From positions 1-34,208 of the forward strand of contig CAKMKJ010000074.1 in assembly GCA_927443345.1 (NCBI GenBank): DNA of 34,208 nucleotides, read 5' to 3'. Positions within the stretch are counted from its first letter, which is position 1, and every line of letters starts with the position of its first letter. Below, piece by piece: positions 8,412 through 16,455 of the stretch. The notes below the pieces were generated by a model that made no database searches, was not told the DNA's origin, and saw nothing but the letters and a program-made list of their open reading frames with translations. A program made the position numbers and the translations under genes. The stretch comes from an uncultured Anaerolineaceae bacterium. Its GTDB lineage: Bacteria > Chloroflexota > Anaerolineae > Anaerolineales > Anaerolineaceae.

Positions 8412-8669
8412 ACGAACGGCAAAGAGAAAACCGGCTATCCCACCCAGAAACCGCTGGGCATCATCCGCCGCATTGTGGCTGCTTCATCCAACCCGGGCGA
8501 CTTGGTGCTTGATTTCTTCGCAGGCAGCGGCACCACCGGTATGGTCTGCCACGAACTTGGCCGCGACTTCATCCTGGTCGACAGCAACCCGCAGGCGATT
8601 GAGACTATGAAACTCCGCTTTGATGGCCTGTATGGGATTGAGTGGGTTATTCCCGAGATTGATCAATAA
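8412..8669 (+). pseudogene. C-terminal remnant of a DNA methyltransferase
   Basis: An open frame ending at 8669 encodes the last 85 residues of a beta-class methyltransferase, including TGYPTQKPLGIIRRI and the SAM-binding motif DFFAGSGT. The catalytic DPPF region and target-recognition region are absent. The frame upstream of 8412 is AT-rich sequence unrelated to methyltransferases, without a ribosome binding site. The remnant is GC-richer than the intact methyltransferase at 7137-7979 and resembles the downstream chromosome, so it is probably a resident gene truncated at the island edge. It cannot be active alone. Confidence 0.8.
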
Positions 8670-8706
8670 AACATTCTTGTAAAAAGTAAAAGAAAAGACC
8701 TCAGCC

Positions 8707-8880
8707 TCATCCAACCCGGGCGACTTGGTGCTTGACTTCCGCGATCTTTGCGCGAGCAGCGGCACCATACGGAATGATCTGCCGCGAACTTGGCCGTGAC
8801 TGCATCCTGGTCGACAGCAACCCGCAGGCTATTGAGACTAAGAAATTCTGCTATAAGGGTGTGAATGACATTGAATGGAG
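8707..8880 (+). pseudogene. Second, decayed copy of the methyltransferase tail
   Basis: This is a partial tandem duplicate of 8484-8641 in the same orientation. A 29-base identical run starts at 8484 and at 8707, and another 27-base identical run covers the codons for ILVDSNPQ. Between them an insertion of about a dozen bases and small indels break the frame around the FAGSGT motif. The copy is too short and damaged to encode a protein. Confidence 0.8.
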
Positions 8881-8914
8881 AGTCTACTCAATGCGAGAAG
8901 CGGCAAACAAACTT

Positions 8915-9376
8915 TTACCTGAGACCTTTATCGATAAAGAACTCTTTATACGCCATGTCTTCTTGAAGGATATGATGAGTCCACCAATCGGTAAGAAAAC
9001 CATACAAAACTCCCGCCTGTTGCTCAGTATTCTTCCCCAATTCTTCATACAAGTCCATCGTTTTCACCTGAAAATCAAGATGTCTTTTTTTATGTTCTCT
9101 AATTTGAGGGAAATCATAAGTTTCCATCAGTTTCTCTTCGGTTTTAAAATGCACTTGCGCGTAAGTGGTCATTTCTTCCAAAATACTTTTGATTATTTCT
9201 GAGTGGATACTGTTCGTCTCAGAAACCTGGATCAACCGGTTAAGGAGGTTGATCAATTTTAGGTGCTGGATATCCAGCTCCTTAATCCCGACACTGAACC
9301 GACCAGACCATTGCAATGGCTCCCTTTTTATTACACTTTTTTGAAAATCCATAATTAATTTAGACTCCAGATCCAT
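8915..9376 (-). CDS. Bacteriohemerythrin
   Basis: This small protein has a four-helix bundle carrying a di-iron oxygen-binding site. The ligand pattern is readable: H38, H76, E80 (HFKTE), H95 and H99 (HKKRH), H135 and D140 (HILQED). Members bind or sense oxygen and are found in microaerophilic and anaerobic bacteria; some take part in signalling. I chose the ATG at 9376 because AGGAC lies just upstream, and the resulting 153 residues match the usual size. A longer frame to 9508 has no ribosome binding site. No membrane segment or extra domain is present. It stands alone, convergent with the methyltransferase remnants and divergent from metK. Confidence 0.9.
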   Translation of the reverse strand: MDLESKLIMDFQKSVIKREPLQWSGRFSVGIKELDIQHLKLINLLNRLIQVSETNSIHSEIIKSILEEMTTYAQVHFKTEEKLMETYDFPQIREHKKRHLDFQVKTMDLYEELGKNTEQQAGVLYGFLTDWWTHHILQEDMAYKEFFIDKGLR

Positions 9377-9750
9377 CTTAATGTCCTGCGGGAAAATTGA
9401 GTATCCATAGTAGTTTTTATTATCGAGCCTCACCAATACTGGTAAGCTTATGCAGTGAAGACTGTGAATGTTGACAAGCATCCTTCTATTACAAGCGTAG
9501 ATTATCAAAAGAGAAAAGCTCTGGTAATAAAGTTCGACTAAAAATGGGATAAATAATGTTAAGGATTAGCAATTACTCATAAATGGCAAAACCCCTTTAC
9601 TGGTTTTTTCAAGTCATTTGTTAATTATGTATCAATCTTGGCGCGGTTTACAAGTTCACCTGCTCGCGAATAGTAGAGGGGGCGGCAAGAAAAATAATAA
9701 GTTAGTAGTTCACTATGACGAATCACCGTATAAAATGTGACCTTGGTAAT
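9377..9750. other. Intergenic region upstream of metK
   Basis: No gene is supported. It should contain the promoter of the hemerythrin gene on the minus strand. A weak AAAACC/GGTTTT stem with a T run lies at 9588-9609 and might terminate transcription, but it is short and AU-rich. Confidence 0.4.
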
Positions 9751-9779
9751 TTGACACGCCCATTCAAACATGATAAACT
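9751..9779 (+). promoter_or_regulatory. Promoter of the SAM riboswitch-metK transcript
   Basis: A perfect -35 TTGACA at 9751-9756 and a -10 TAAACT at 9774-9779 are separated by 17 bases. Transcription would start about 9786, some 25 bases before the aptamer. Position and match to the sigma-70 consensus are both good. Confidence 0.7.
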
Positions 9780-9810
9780 GACGCTACAATTACATAGCCC
9801 CAAAACGGCA

Positions 9811-9917
9811 CTTCTATCCAGAGAGGCGGAGGGATCGGCCCGACGAAGCCTCGACAACCAGAATCACGAAAGTGGTTTATGGTGCTAATTCCGACAGAAT
9901 AAACTGGAAGATAGGAG
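9811..9917 (+). promoter_or_regulatory. SAM-I (S-box) riboswitch aptamer
   Basis: This is the conserved S-box element in the leader of metK. Visible signatures are CCAGAGAGGCGGAGGGA, GGCCCGACGAAGCC with CGACAACC, and the closing P1 stem formed by CTTCTATC (9811-9818) and GATAGGAG (9910-9917). It binds S-adenosylmethionine, the product of the downstream enzyme, giving feedback repression. The expression platform follows immediately. Confidence 0.93.
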
Positions 9918-9975
9918 GGCAGCCGCAAGAACGTTGCCCCTCGTGTTTTCTCCGATAGGGGCAATCTATTTTAAA
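9914..9975 (+). terminator. Riboswitch expression platform (alternative hairpins)
   Basis: Two mutually exclusive stems can form. In one, GAGGGCAGC just after the aptamer pairs with GTTGCCCCTC (9933-9942). In the other, GTTGCCCCT (9933-9941) pairs with AGGGGCAAT (9957-9965), followed by a weak T-rich run. The first stem begins inside P1, so SAM binding would prevent it and favour the downstream terminator hairpin. The T tract is poor. Effects on translation are possible, since the ribosome binding site starts only about eight bases later. Confidence 0.7.
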
Positions 9976-9988
9976 GGAGATTAACTCA

Positions 9989-11203
9989 ATGGCTTCAAGC
10001 ACTTTCATGGATTCACCCAGCTACAAATTCACCTCCGAGTCTGTGACCGAAGGTCACCCCGACAAACTGTGTGACCAGGTCTCAGACGCCGTATTGGATG
10101 CCTGCCTCGCGCAGGATCCACGCAGTCGTGTGGCTTGCGAAACTGCCACCAAAACCGGCTTTGTCATGGTGCTTGGTGAAATTACCACCACCGCTTTCGT
10201 CAACTTTGACGAACTGGTGCGCAAGGTGGTCAAAGGCATCGGCTACGATAATAGCGAAAAAGGCTTCGACGGCAACACCTGCGCCGTAATGAGCGCCATC
10301 GCCAGCCAATCGCCCGATATTGCCATGGGCGTGGATAAATCTTACGAGGTCAAAGGTGGTGAAGTAACCGAACAGGAACTCAACGAAATCGGCGCCGGCG
10401 ACCAGGGGATGATGTTTGGCTACGCCTGCAACGAAACCCCCACCCTGATGCCCATGCCCATTTACCTGGCACACAAGCTCTGCCGCCGTCTCTCTGAAGT
10501 GCGCAAAGATGGCACGCTGCCCTGGCTGCGCCCTGACGGCAAATCTCAGGTGACGGTTGAATACGCCTACGGCAAACCCGTGCGTGTGGATACGGTGCTC
10601 ATCTCTACCCAGCATGCCCCAGAAGTTGCTCAAGAAGAGATCACCAAGCGCATCATTGAACACGTGATCAATCCCGTCATCCCCGCGGAACTGCTCGACA
10701 AGCAGCCCAAAATCTATGTCAACCCCACTGGCCGCTTTGTCATCGGCGGACCGATGGGCGATGCCGGCGTTACTGGCCGCAAGATCATCGTCGACACCTA
10801 CGGCGGTATGGGCCGTCATGGCGGCGGCGCTTTCTCTGGCAAAGACCCCACGAAAGTGGATCGCTCTGCCGCGTATGCCTGCCGCTGGGTCGCCAAGAAC
10901 GTGGTGGCTGCCGGCCTGGCCGACCGCTGCGAAATTCAAGTGGCTTACGCCATCGGTGTGGCTCACCCCCTAAGCATCAACGTTGAGACCTTCGGCACCG
11001 GCAAGATCGGTGATGCAGAGATTGCCGACTTAATCGCCAAGACCTTCGACCTGCGTCCCGGCGCCATCATCCGCGACCTTGACCTGCGCAAACCCATCTA
11101 TCAGCAGACCGCTGCTTATGGCCACTTTGGCCGCGACGATGTTGACTTCACCTGGGAACGCACTGATAAGGCCGAAGCTTTGAAGAAAGCTGCCGGGTTG
11201 TAA
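9989..11203 (+). CDS. metK: S-adenosylmethionine synthetase (methionine adenosyltransferase)
   Basis: This enzyme makes SAM from methionine and ATP in the cytosol, releasing phosphate and diphosphate. The length of 404 residues is typical. Family motifs are in place: GHPDK at 22-26, the ATP-binding GAGDQG at 125-130, and the P-loop-like GGGAFSGKD at 268-276. An AGGAG site lies nine bases before the ATG at 9989. The gene is the sole member of its transcript, preceded by a SAM-I riboswitch and closed by a strong terminator at 11234. It has the GC-richer codon use of the main chromosome, unlike the island. Its antisense strand also has long open frames, which are only codon-composition shadows. 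Confidence 0.97.
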   Translation: MASSTFMDSPSYKFTSESVTEGHPDKLCDQVSDAVLDACLAQDPRSRVACETATKTGFVMVLGEITTTAFVNFDELVRKVVKGIGYDNSEKGFDGNTCAVMSAIASQSPDIAMGVDKSYEVKGGEVTEQELNEIGAGDQGMMFGYACNETPTLMPMPIYLAHKLCRRLSEVRKDGTLPWLRPDGKSQVTVEYAYGKPVRVDTVLISTQHAPEVAQEEITKRIIEHVINPVIPAELLDKQPKIYVNPTGRFVIGGPMGDAGVTGRKIIVDTYGGMGRHGGGAFSGKDPTKVDRSAAYACRWVAKNVVAAGLADRCEIQVAYAIGVAHPLSINVETFGTGKIGDAEIADLIAKTFDLRPGAIIRDLDLRKPIYQQTAAYGHFGRDDVDFTWERTDKAEALKKAAGL

Positions 11204-11233
11204 ACTTTTTCTTAACCACGAAAATTTCTTGTA

Positions 11234-11263
11234 GGGACACGGCGCGCCGTGTCCCATTTTTTT
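11234..11263 (+). terminator. metK terminator, member of a dispersed palindrome family
   Basis: A perfect 22-base palindrome (arm GGGACACGGCG) is followed by ATTTTTTT, a textbook intrinsic terminator about 30 bases after the metK stop. A second small hairpin, ACACCA-GCG-TGGTGT, lies at 11264-11278. The first palindrome and its flank TTTCTTGTAGGG resemble, in reverse orientation, the element at 27340-27372, so it is probably a copy of a dispersed intergenic repeat. Confidence 0.85.
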
Positions 11264-11334
11264 ACACCAGCGTGGTGTGTACGAGTAATGCGGTCACCAT
11301 TATATTTTTAAAACATAAAGTAAGTAAATTCGTT

Positions 11335-14300
11335 TTACTCCTCATCATCACTTGGGATGATCACGGTCATATCCTCATAGATACCACCGGTAACGGCATA
11401 GGTCACGGTTCCGCTGCATTCCTCTGTGTTCGTGGTCGTGTTGCCCTCAACGTCATCCACACTCACCTCAATAAAGAAATCAACCGTGTAATTCGCCGTC
11501 CCTTCTTTAAACACCCAGATCGGATTGCCATTCACAGGGCTGCCGAACGTCCAGTTTGCAGGGCCTGAACCGCCTGCATATTCAAATTTGGTGATCTTGA
11601 TATCCGCGTCAACCGAGCCATAAAAAGCAAGACCAAAACAACCCACAAGCGACATTAACATCGTACTTATCGCGATGGCGATCATAAGTCTTTGCCGCTT
11701 CTTGTTTAATGGAATTAAGCTCATGCCCACAACGGGCAGCAGCACCACAACCGCCAAGCCGACATTTTGTTGGCTACCAGCGGCCCTGGCTACTGGCGCC
11801 ATTTGGCGGGAAACAACGCCATCAGGGGTCAGCCCTGCAACATTTGTGTATATGCCAGGGATGAACCCCGAAGAATCAGCGGGTTTGGGAATATCCAACC
11901 TGCCCTGCAAGCGGACGCCATCCGTTTCAGTGATTGCCACCGATTCAAAGGTAAACTCGGATGTTGATATGTCTGCAGGCAGCCGCTCAGGCACCAGACG
12001 CCAATCAAGGGTTTGGCCGCTGCTGTCAGTGGTCATCTCGCCCATCGCGGCAAATAAATCAAAATAAATCGCCCCAAGCATTCCAAAATCGTTTGGGTCG
12101 GTTGCATCGTCACCCGCTTCGCCGCCTGTGCACTGCATGCTGCTGCTGATCAAATCGCCAGTCTCAAACACCCAGGTGCCATCCAGGTTCACCGTCTCAA
12201 TTTTTGCTTTGAAAGATTGTCCGCCGGTTTTACTGAAAGCCACCAGACGAATCGCGCCCACCCCGGTGCCAGCCTGAATCGGACCGATTTTAACCTCTTT
12301 GCTGCCATCACTGCTGATGGACTCCCCGCCATCCAGACGGTAAAAAAATGGCACACCTGGTTCCACCACCAGCATCAGCGGCAGACCGGTATATTTTCCG
12401 TCAGATCCGCTGGTGATCTGCAGTGGATAGGCGCCATCCGCTTCGAGGGCGGCATCAATGATCAGATTCGACCCTGTTTGTGTTTTTTCTTCCGTTATTT
12501 GCGGTTCCTTGCCATTGTGGATGTATTTAACCAGAGCATTATTGCCGCGCATCACTGTTATGATCTGTCCCCATTCATCCTGGTTCTGCACGGCAGCTAG
12601 TGAGATGCCGCTGTTGGCTGATAAGGGCGCTGCGCCCAACAAGTAGCGGGCGTAATCTTCAAGATTGGCGGTCAACTTTTCGCGTTCCCAACTTCCGTTG
12701 AATGGATATCTACCAGTGTTGATTGCGCGGATGAAATCATCCCGGGTGATCGGGCAGCCGAGATCGCACATGTTTACCTTGACCAACTGCGCATGCACAT
12801 AGAAATCCGCCGGCCATTGGTAAGGCGCGCTTTGAAAGGCAAGCATGACACCGTCATCTTTGGTGATCTTGCCGTATGTCGAAAGGTTGTCAGAAAGATA
12901 TTCGGGCATCACATCCATCACCATTAACTCGGCGGAGACATCCAGCCACCAGGCTCGTGCGCCGACCGCCTTGGCGATGGCCATCGAATATACCCGATTC
13001 TGGATCCAGTGGCCGACCTCATGCCAGATACCGGTTTTTTCAGCTGATAACTTCACCGGAATGTCGGGAGGAAGATAGATCACACCGTTCTTGAAGTTGT
13101 ATTCCGGGCTGGTGTAACTATCGCTCACAACCGCCAGGATTGGTGAAGCGGGATCAAGATATGAATTCGTATAACCCATTCCCAAATAAGTACTCACCGC
13201 GGCTTCTATTTCTTCGGCGGCGTGATAAGCATCAATATGCGTCATCTTATCATTCCAGGGATAAATAACCATCACCGACCCATTTTCGTTGGATTGGCAG
13301 CGCTGGAAGATGGTTATCGCTTTGAGGCTTATTGGAGAGCAAGATTTACCATAACTCTCATCAGCGATAGAGTTCGAGATCATTTGAATAGACGATACAG
13401 CCGCACTCGTTGGGATGCTTTCTTCTGAATATGCTGTTGAATCGAGCGGTGTGACAACCCCATACATGACATTGTGTGTTTGACCCACGCTGCCATCGGG
13501 ATAGAGCACACTCAAATCTGTTGGCCCTAGATGAGCATCAATGGTGAGCACACCCTCCTGCGGTTCCACAGCCAACAATATTGCAGCTTGCTTGTCAACG
13601 ATCATCAGAAGGCGAGAATCAGGGTTCGGTGCAGGGAATGATAAGCCAGCGTTTCCATTGCCATCATTGACCCCTTCCAGAGTGACTTCGTAAAATGGTG
13701 TTTCAAGATTATAAATCTTGCTCAACTCTTTTTCGAGTGGGCCGCTGGCAGTGTAACTGGTGAGATTCGTAACAGAGTCTTCAGCAGGCAATACTTCTGC
13801 AGCCACTTGCAGGGTTGTACCAAATTCATCCACAATCTGGCCTTCGCCAGGGTTTAGCGTCAGCGTGGATTGCTGATCAAAGTCATACGTTTTGACCTTA
13901 GAGGAAGAGCCTCCCGCCCCTTTGATCAAGGCGGAGATGCCAAACACTGCCAGCACTACCACCACCAGCCCGCCGCCTACAATGCCAATCACACCCCACG
14001 GCGATTTTTTCTTTGTCAGATTCATTGCAGGCGGATAACCCGTTTGCGAAAAAGCTGGCGGTTGAGGTGGGGCGATTACTGGGGGTGCGATTTTGCCAGG
14101 AGGAGTGGATACCACCCACTGACCCTGCCATAACACATGCCATGCACCAGTGCGCTCCTGCATCTGCCAGCGATTTTGGCTGTCATCAATGACTTCCAAT
14201 TGTGACAAAATAGTGCGGTAATACTCCATGGTGATCTGACCGGCTTGATATTGTGCCTCGAGCCCTGCGAATTGCTGCTCAGCCTGAATGAAAGATATTG

Positions 14301-14490
14301 GAGGTTGGTTGACAGATGTATCCATGGGCGGTTTGCCAGGCATCCATTGACCATTGTACAAGGTATACCATTGTCCCGTCAGTTCTTGAAGCTGCCATTG
14401 ACCGCCATGAGCATCAGTCACTCGAAGTTGAACCAGAGCCTCTAGATATTGATCATAAGAGACTTGGCCGGCTTTATATTGGGCATCCAA
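11335..14490 (-). CDS. Large membrane protein with HEVGH metallopeptidase-like domain
   Basis: The 1,051-residue protein starts with two modules of about 65 residues, each with a helical QYqaGqi...Y...L part and a W...TG.W..l..GQW part. A Pro-rich linker and a membrane helix (about 166-189) follow. The large outside domain contains WHEVGHW with HEVGH at 490-494 and a downstream WWLDVSAEL whose Glu could be the third zinc ligand, as in gluzincin peptidases. Beta-rich regions follow, then two hydrophobic segments near 911-956 and a C-terminal domain ending in acidic residues. Its role might be cell-surface proteolysis, but activity is not shown by sequence. The first codon of the open frame is TTG without a ribosome binding site; a better start lies upstream, separated by an in-frame TGA (14491-14526). 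This architecture is plausible for Anaerolineae. Confidence 0.8.
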   Translation of the reverse strand: MDAQYKAGQVSYDQYLEALVQLRVTDAHGGQWQLQELTGQWYTLYNGQWMPGKPPMDTSVNQPPISFIQAEQQFAGLEAQYQAGQITMEYYRTILSQLEVIDDSQNRWQMQERTGAWHVLWQGQWVVSTPPGKIAPPVIAPPQPPAFSQTGYPPAMNLTKKKSPWGVIGIVGGGLVVVVLAVFGISALIKGAGGSSSKVKTYDFDQQSTLTLNPGEGQIVDEFGTTLQVAAEVLPAEDSVTNLTSYTASGPLEKELSKIYNLETPFYEVTLEGVNDGNGNAGLSFPAPNPDSRLLMIVDKQAAILLAVEPQEGVLTIDAHLGPTDLSVLYPDGSVGQTHNVMYGVVTPLDSTAYSEESIPTSAAVSSIQMISNSIADESYGKSCSPISLKAITIFQRCQSNENGSVMVIYPWNDKMTHIDAYHAAEEIEAAVSTYLGMGYTNSYLDPASPILAVVSDSYTSPEYNFKNGVIYLPPDIPVKLSAEKTGIWHEVGHWIQNRVYSMAIAKAVGARAWWLDVSAELMVMDVMPEYLSDNLSTYGKITKDDGVMLAFQSAPYQWPADFYVHAQLVKVNMCDLGCPITRDDFIRAINTGRYPFNGSWEREKLTANLEDYARYLLGAAPLSANSGISLAAVQNQDEWGQIITVMRGNNALVKYIHNGKEPQITEEKTQTGSNLIIDAALEADGAYPLQITSGSDGKYTGLPLMLVVEPGVPFFYRLDGGESISSDGSKEVKIGPIQAGTGVGAIRLVAFSKTGGQSFKAKIETVNLDGTWVFETGDLISSSMQCTGGEAGDDATDPNDFGMLGAIYFDLFAAMGEMTTDSSGQTLDWRLVPERLPADISTSEFTFESVAITETDGVRLQGRLDIPKPADSSGFIPGIYTNVAGLTPDGVVSRQMAPVARAAGSQQNVGLAVVVLLPVVGMSLIPLNKKRQRLMIAIAISTMLMSLVGCFGLAFYGSVDADIKITKFEYAGGSGPANWTFGSPVNGNPIWVFKEGTANYTVDFFIEVSVDDVEGNTTTNTEECSGTVTYAVTGGIYEDMTVIIPSDDEE

Positions 14491-14526
14491 TTGTCAAAAA
14501 TGAGCTTCAGCTTGAAGAAAATCCAT
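14491..14526 (-). other. Upstream start and in-frame TGA of the metallopeptidase-like gene
   Basis: An ATG at 14526 follows a strong GGGAGGG ribosome binding site and opens the frame MDFLQAEAHF, which is stopped by TGA at 14496-14494 and then continues in the same frame as QLDAQYKAG. The second internal module of the protein reads FIQAEQQFAGLEAQYQAG, so the blocked segment is clearly the missing start of module 1. The stop most likely arose from TGG (Trp) by one base change, or it is a sequencing error or is read through. Confidence 0.8.
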
Positions 14527-14747
14527 ACAACCCTCCCTCTCACGACCTTCTACAAATAAGCGAATTTACTCCTTCAGTTGATGTCTTCATTATATAAACG
14601 GAATTGACCAAAATACCAGTTAAAAATATGAGAATAATGGCACAACAAAATTTAACAATAAAACTCCGCACATAATTGTCCGGAGCATAAAAGTTACAGA
14701 ATTGAATTACTAATAGTATTCTTTACTGAGTTTGTTAAAAAACAACT

Positions 14748-15218
14748 TCACTTATTGGGTTCAAAGACTTCCCGGTTAGGTATTACTACGTTATTGTCAC
14801 CATTTTCTTCATCTCTTCTGGCAATCTCGGCCAGCATCGCGGGCGTCAGAGTCTTGACCGACACTATGTGCCAAGTGACGCCAATGGCGATGCAGACCAG
14901 CAATCCGCGCAGCCACCAACTTTCGACGGCGAAAATCGCAGAGGCGCTGATGGTGAGCCACAAGAAAGACACAGAGACGATCTTGGTCTGCAGCGGCACG
15001 GCATGATACAGCCGATAATTGCGAATGAGACGTCCGATCAAGGGATGGTTCATTATCCAGTTGTAAAGCCGGTCTGAACTGCGGGCGAAGGCGGCCGCGG
15101 CCAGTAGATAGAAAATAGTTGTCGGCAAAACGGGCAGAAAAATACCCAGCGTGCCAAGTGCCACGCAGGCGATGCCGACGCTGATTAACAGAATTTGCTT
15201 GAGCTTAAACTTGTTCAT
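14748..15218 (-). CDS. DUF454 (YbaN-like) inner membrane protein
   Basis: This small membrane protein of 156 residues has the DUF454 signature. An N-terminal hydrophobic hairpin carries LGIFLPVLPTTIFYLLAAAAFARSS, followed by the conserved NHPLIGRLIRNY stretch and two more hydrophobic segments. The family is widespread and its function is unknown. I chose the ATG at 15218 because GGAGAGGG lies upstream; the open frame continues to 15263 but lacks a site. The C-terminal tail is charged and cytoplasmic. It stands between the metallopeptidase-like gene and the lipoprotein pair on the same strand, with no sign of a functional link. Confidence 0.88.
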   Translation of the reverse strand: MNKFKLKQILLISVGIACVALGTLGIFLPVLPTTIFYLLAAAAFARSSDRLYNWIMNHPLIGRLIRNYRLYHAVPLQTKIVSVSFLWLTISASAIFAVESWWLRGLLVCIAIGVTWHIVSVKTLTPAMLAEIARRDEENGDNNVVIPNREVFEPNK

Positions 15219-15328
15219 GCCACACCCTCTCCAACAAGGGTATTCTGCATTATAACGAATCAAGCATCAAAAAAGCAAATCTGTTTATGCAAGCTGGTCA
15301 TAGGTTGCTAAAGCAGACTTAGAGCGCA

Positions 15329-16294
15329 TCAGTTGCAGTAAAACTCATGCGCCTCGCCGCTGTTGATCGTGCCTGAATCCGTAGCGCCGCCGCAGCCCCA
15401 AGCTTTGTAGCTGTAACTGCCAGAACATACCTTGAGCGTTGTGATGCCGGTTGGCAGGTCAAAGCTATACGACATAGGCCCTGACAATTTAAGGGTCACA
15501 TAACCGCCGGTGGTGTTGTCAATTTCGATGGAGGAATTAATCTCACATGGAGGGTTTGTGGGTGCAAGCGTTGCTTTTGGGGTTTTAGTATAGGGCACTG
15601 CAGTGGGCCGGGGCGTTGGCGTAAGCGTCACCGTCGCGGTAGGTGTTGCAGTGGGCAGATCTGAAGGGGTGACGATGAAGGTATATAAAGTTTGATATCC
15701 AGCTTCGTATTCATACCAGCCATCATCAGTATCTGCAGTTAAAGTGTATCCAATTTCGACAGTGTGAGGCTGGTTGAGTTTCCAACCGCTTAGGCTGACA
15801 TCCAACCACATTCCTGGTCGCTCAATAGATGGATCATCCGAGTCCGGAATACCTCCTGGAGATAACATCCGGTCATTAAAATAATCCTGACCGTCAATTC
15901 GAAAAATCCACTTGATATGGGTGAGGTTTTCTTGCAAGGTAGCTTCATCTATGGCACTCCAGCCTGTCAGCATACGTTCAGACTGGTCATATGGAATCGA
16001 GAGCCGATAAATTTCACCAGAATAAACACTTTCCTCAATATAGCTATCAATCCATTCAGAGGTCCAGCATTGATCTACATCAAAACAAGGTTTTACCGAG
16101 AGCGGATTAGTAGGCGTGCTGGTAGCCGTCGGCGTGGATGTAGAAGTTGCAGTAGGTGTTGATGTATTGGTGGGTGTAGGGGTTTTACTGGCGAAAAGGT
16201 TCTGAATGCCCTGGGGTACCACGCTGCAGCTTAATCCCAAAACAAGCAGTAAAACCAACATAACGGTTAGCACAAGTTTTTTAGCGCGGTTCAT
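15329..16294 (-). CDS. Lipoprotein with Thr/Pro-rich linkers (paralogue 1)
   Basis: This predicted lipoprotein has 321 residues. A basic start and hydrophobic core lead to the lipobox LGLSC with the lipidated Cys at 23. A Thr/Pro/Ser linker (about 37-63) follows, then a globular domain with ENLTHIKWIFRIDGQDYF, a second TPTP linker (about 220-255), and a C-terminal beta domain containing LSGPMSYSF and several Cys. GGAGGGG precedes the ATG at 16294; the open frame extends upstream without support. The same domain order and many shared motifs occur in the neighbouring 16456-17421 gene, which makes them tandem paralogues. It is expected to be anchored on the outer face of the membrane. Function is unknown. 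Confidence 0.8.
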   Translation of the reverse strand: MNRAKKLVLTVMLVLLLVLGLSCSVVPQGIQNLFASKTPTPTNTSTPTATSTSTPTATSTPTNPLSVKPCFDVDQCWTSEWIDSYIEESVYSGEIYRLSIPYDQSERMLTGWSAIDEATLQENLTHIKWIFRIDGQDYFNDRMLSPGGIPDSDDPSIERPGMWLDVSLSGWKLNQPHTVEIGYTLTADTDDGWYEYEAGYQTLYTFIVTPSDLPTATPTATVTLTPTPRPTAVPYTKTPKATLAPTNPPCEINSSIEIDNTTGGYVTLKLSGPMSYSFDLPTGITTLKVCSGSYSYKAWGCGGATDSGTINSGEAHEFYCN

Positions 16295-16455
16295 GACCCC
16301 TCCACAACTACATATTCTGGTGTAATCAAATAGTGATGAACTCATTATAGTAATTAAATTACACATTACAACACTTACATTTTGCAACACATTACACAAC
16401 GGAAAACCGCAATGAGATTGCCATTGCCGGTAGAAACAGAGTAATCAAAAAGAAT

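Noticed and set aside
8295-8669. A complete small protein starting at 8295
   Set aside because: The first 39 codons are AT-rich and unrelated to methyltransferases, without a ribosome binding site; only the remnant from 8412 has homology.
7137-8880. Restriction-modification system
   Set aside because: Only a solitary methyltransferase and decayed methyltransferase pieces are present; no endonuclease gene could be identified.
10082-10966. A 294-codon open frame antisense to metK
   Set aside because: It lies wholly within metK on the other strand, has no ribosome binding site, and has a composition typical of antisense shadows in GC-rich genes.
14491-14526. Selenocysteine coding at the TGA
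   Set aside because: No SECIS-like hairpin is obvious after the TGA, the homologous module has Ala at this position, and a Trp-to-stop change is simpler.
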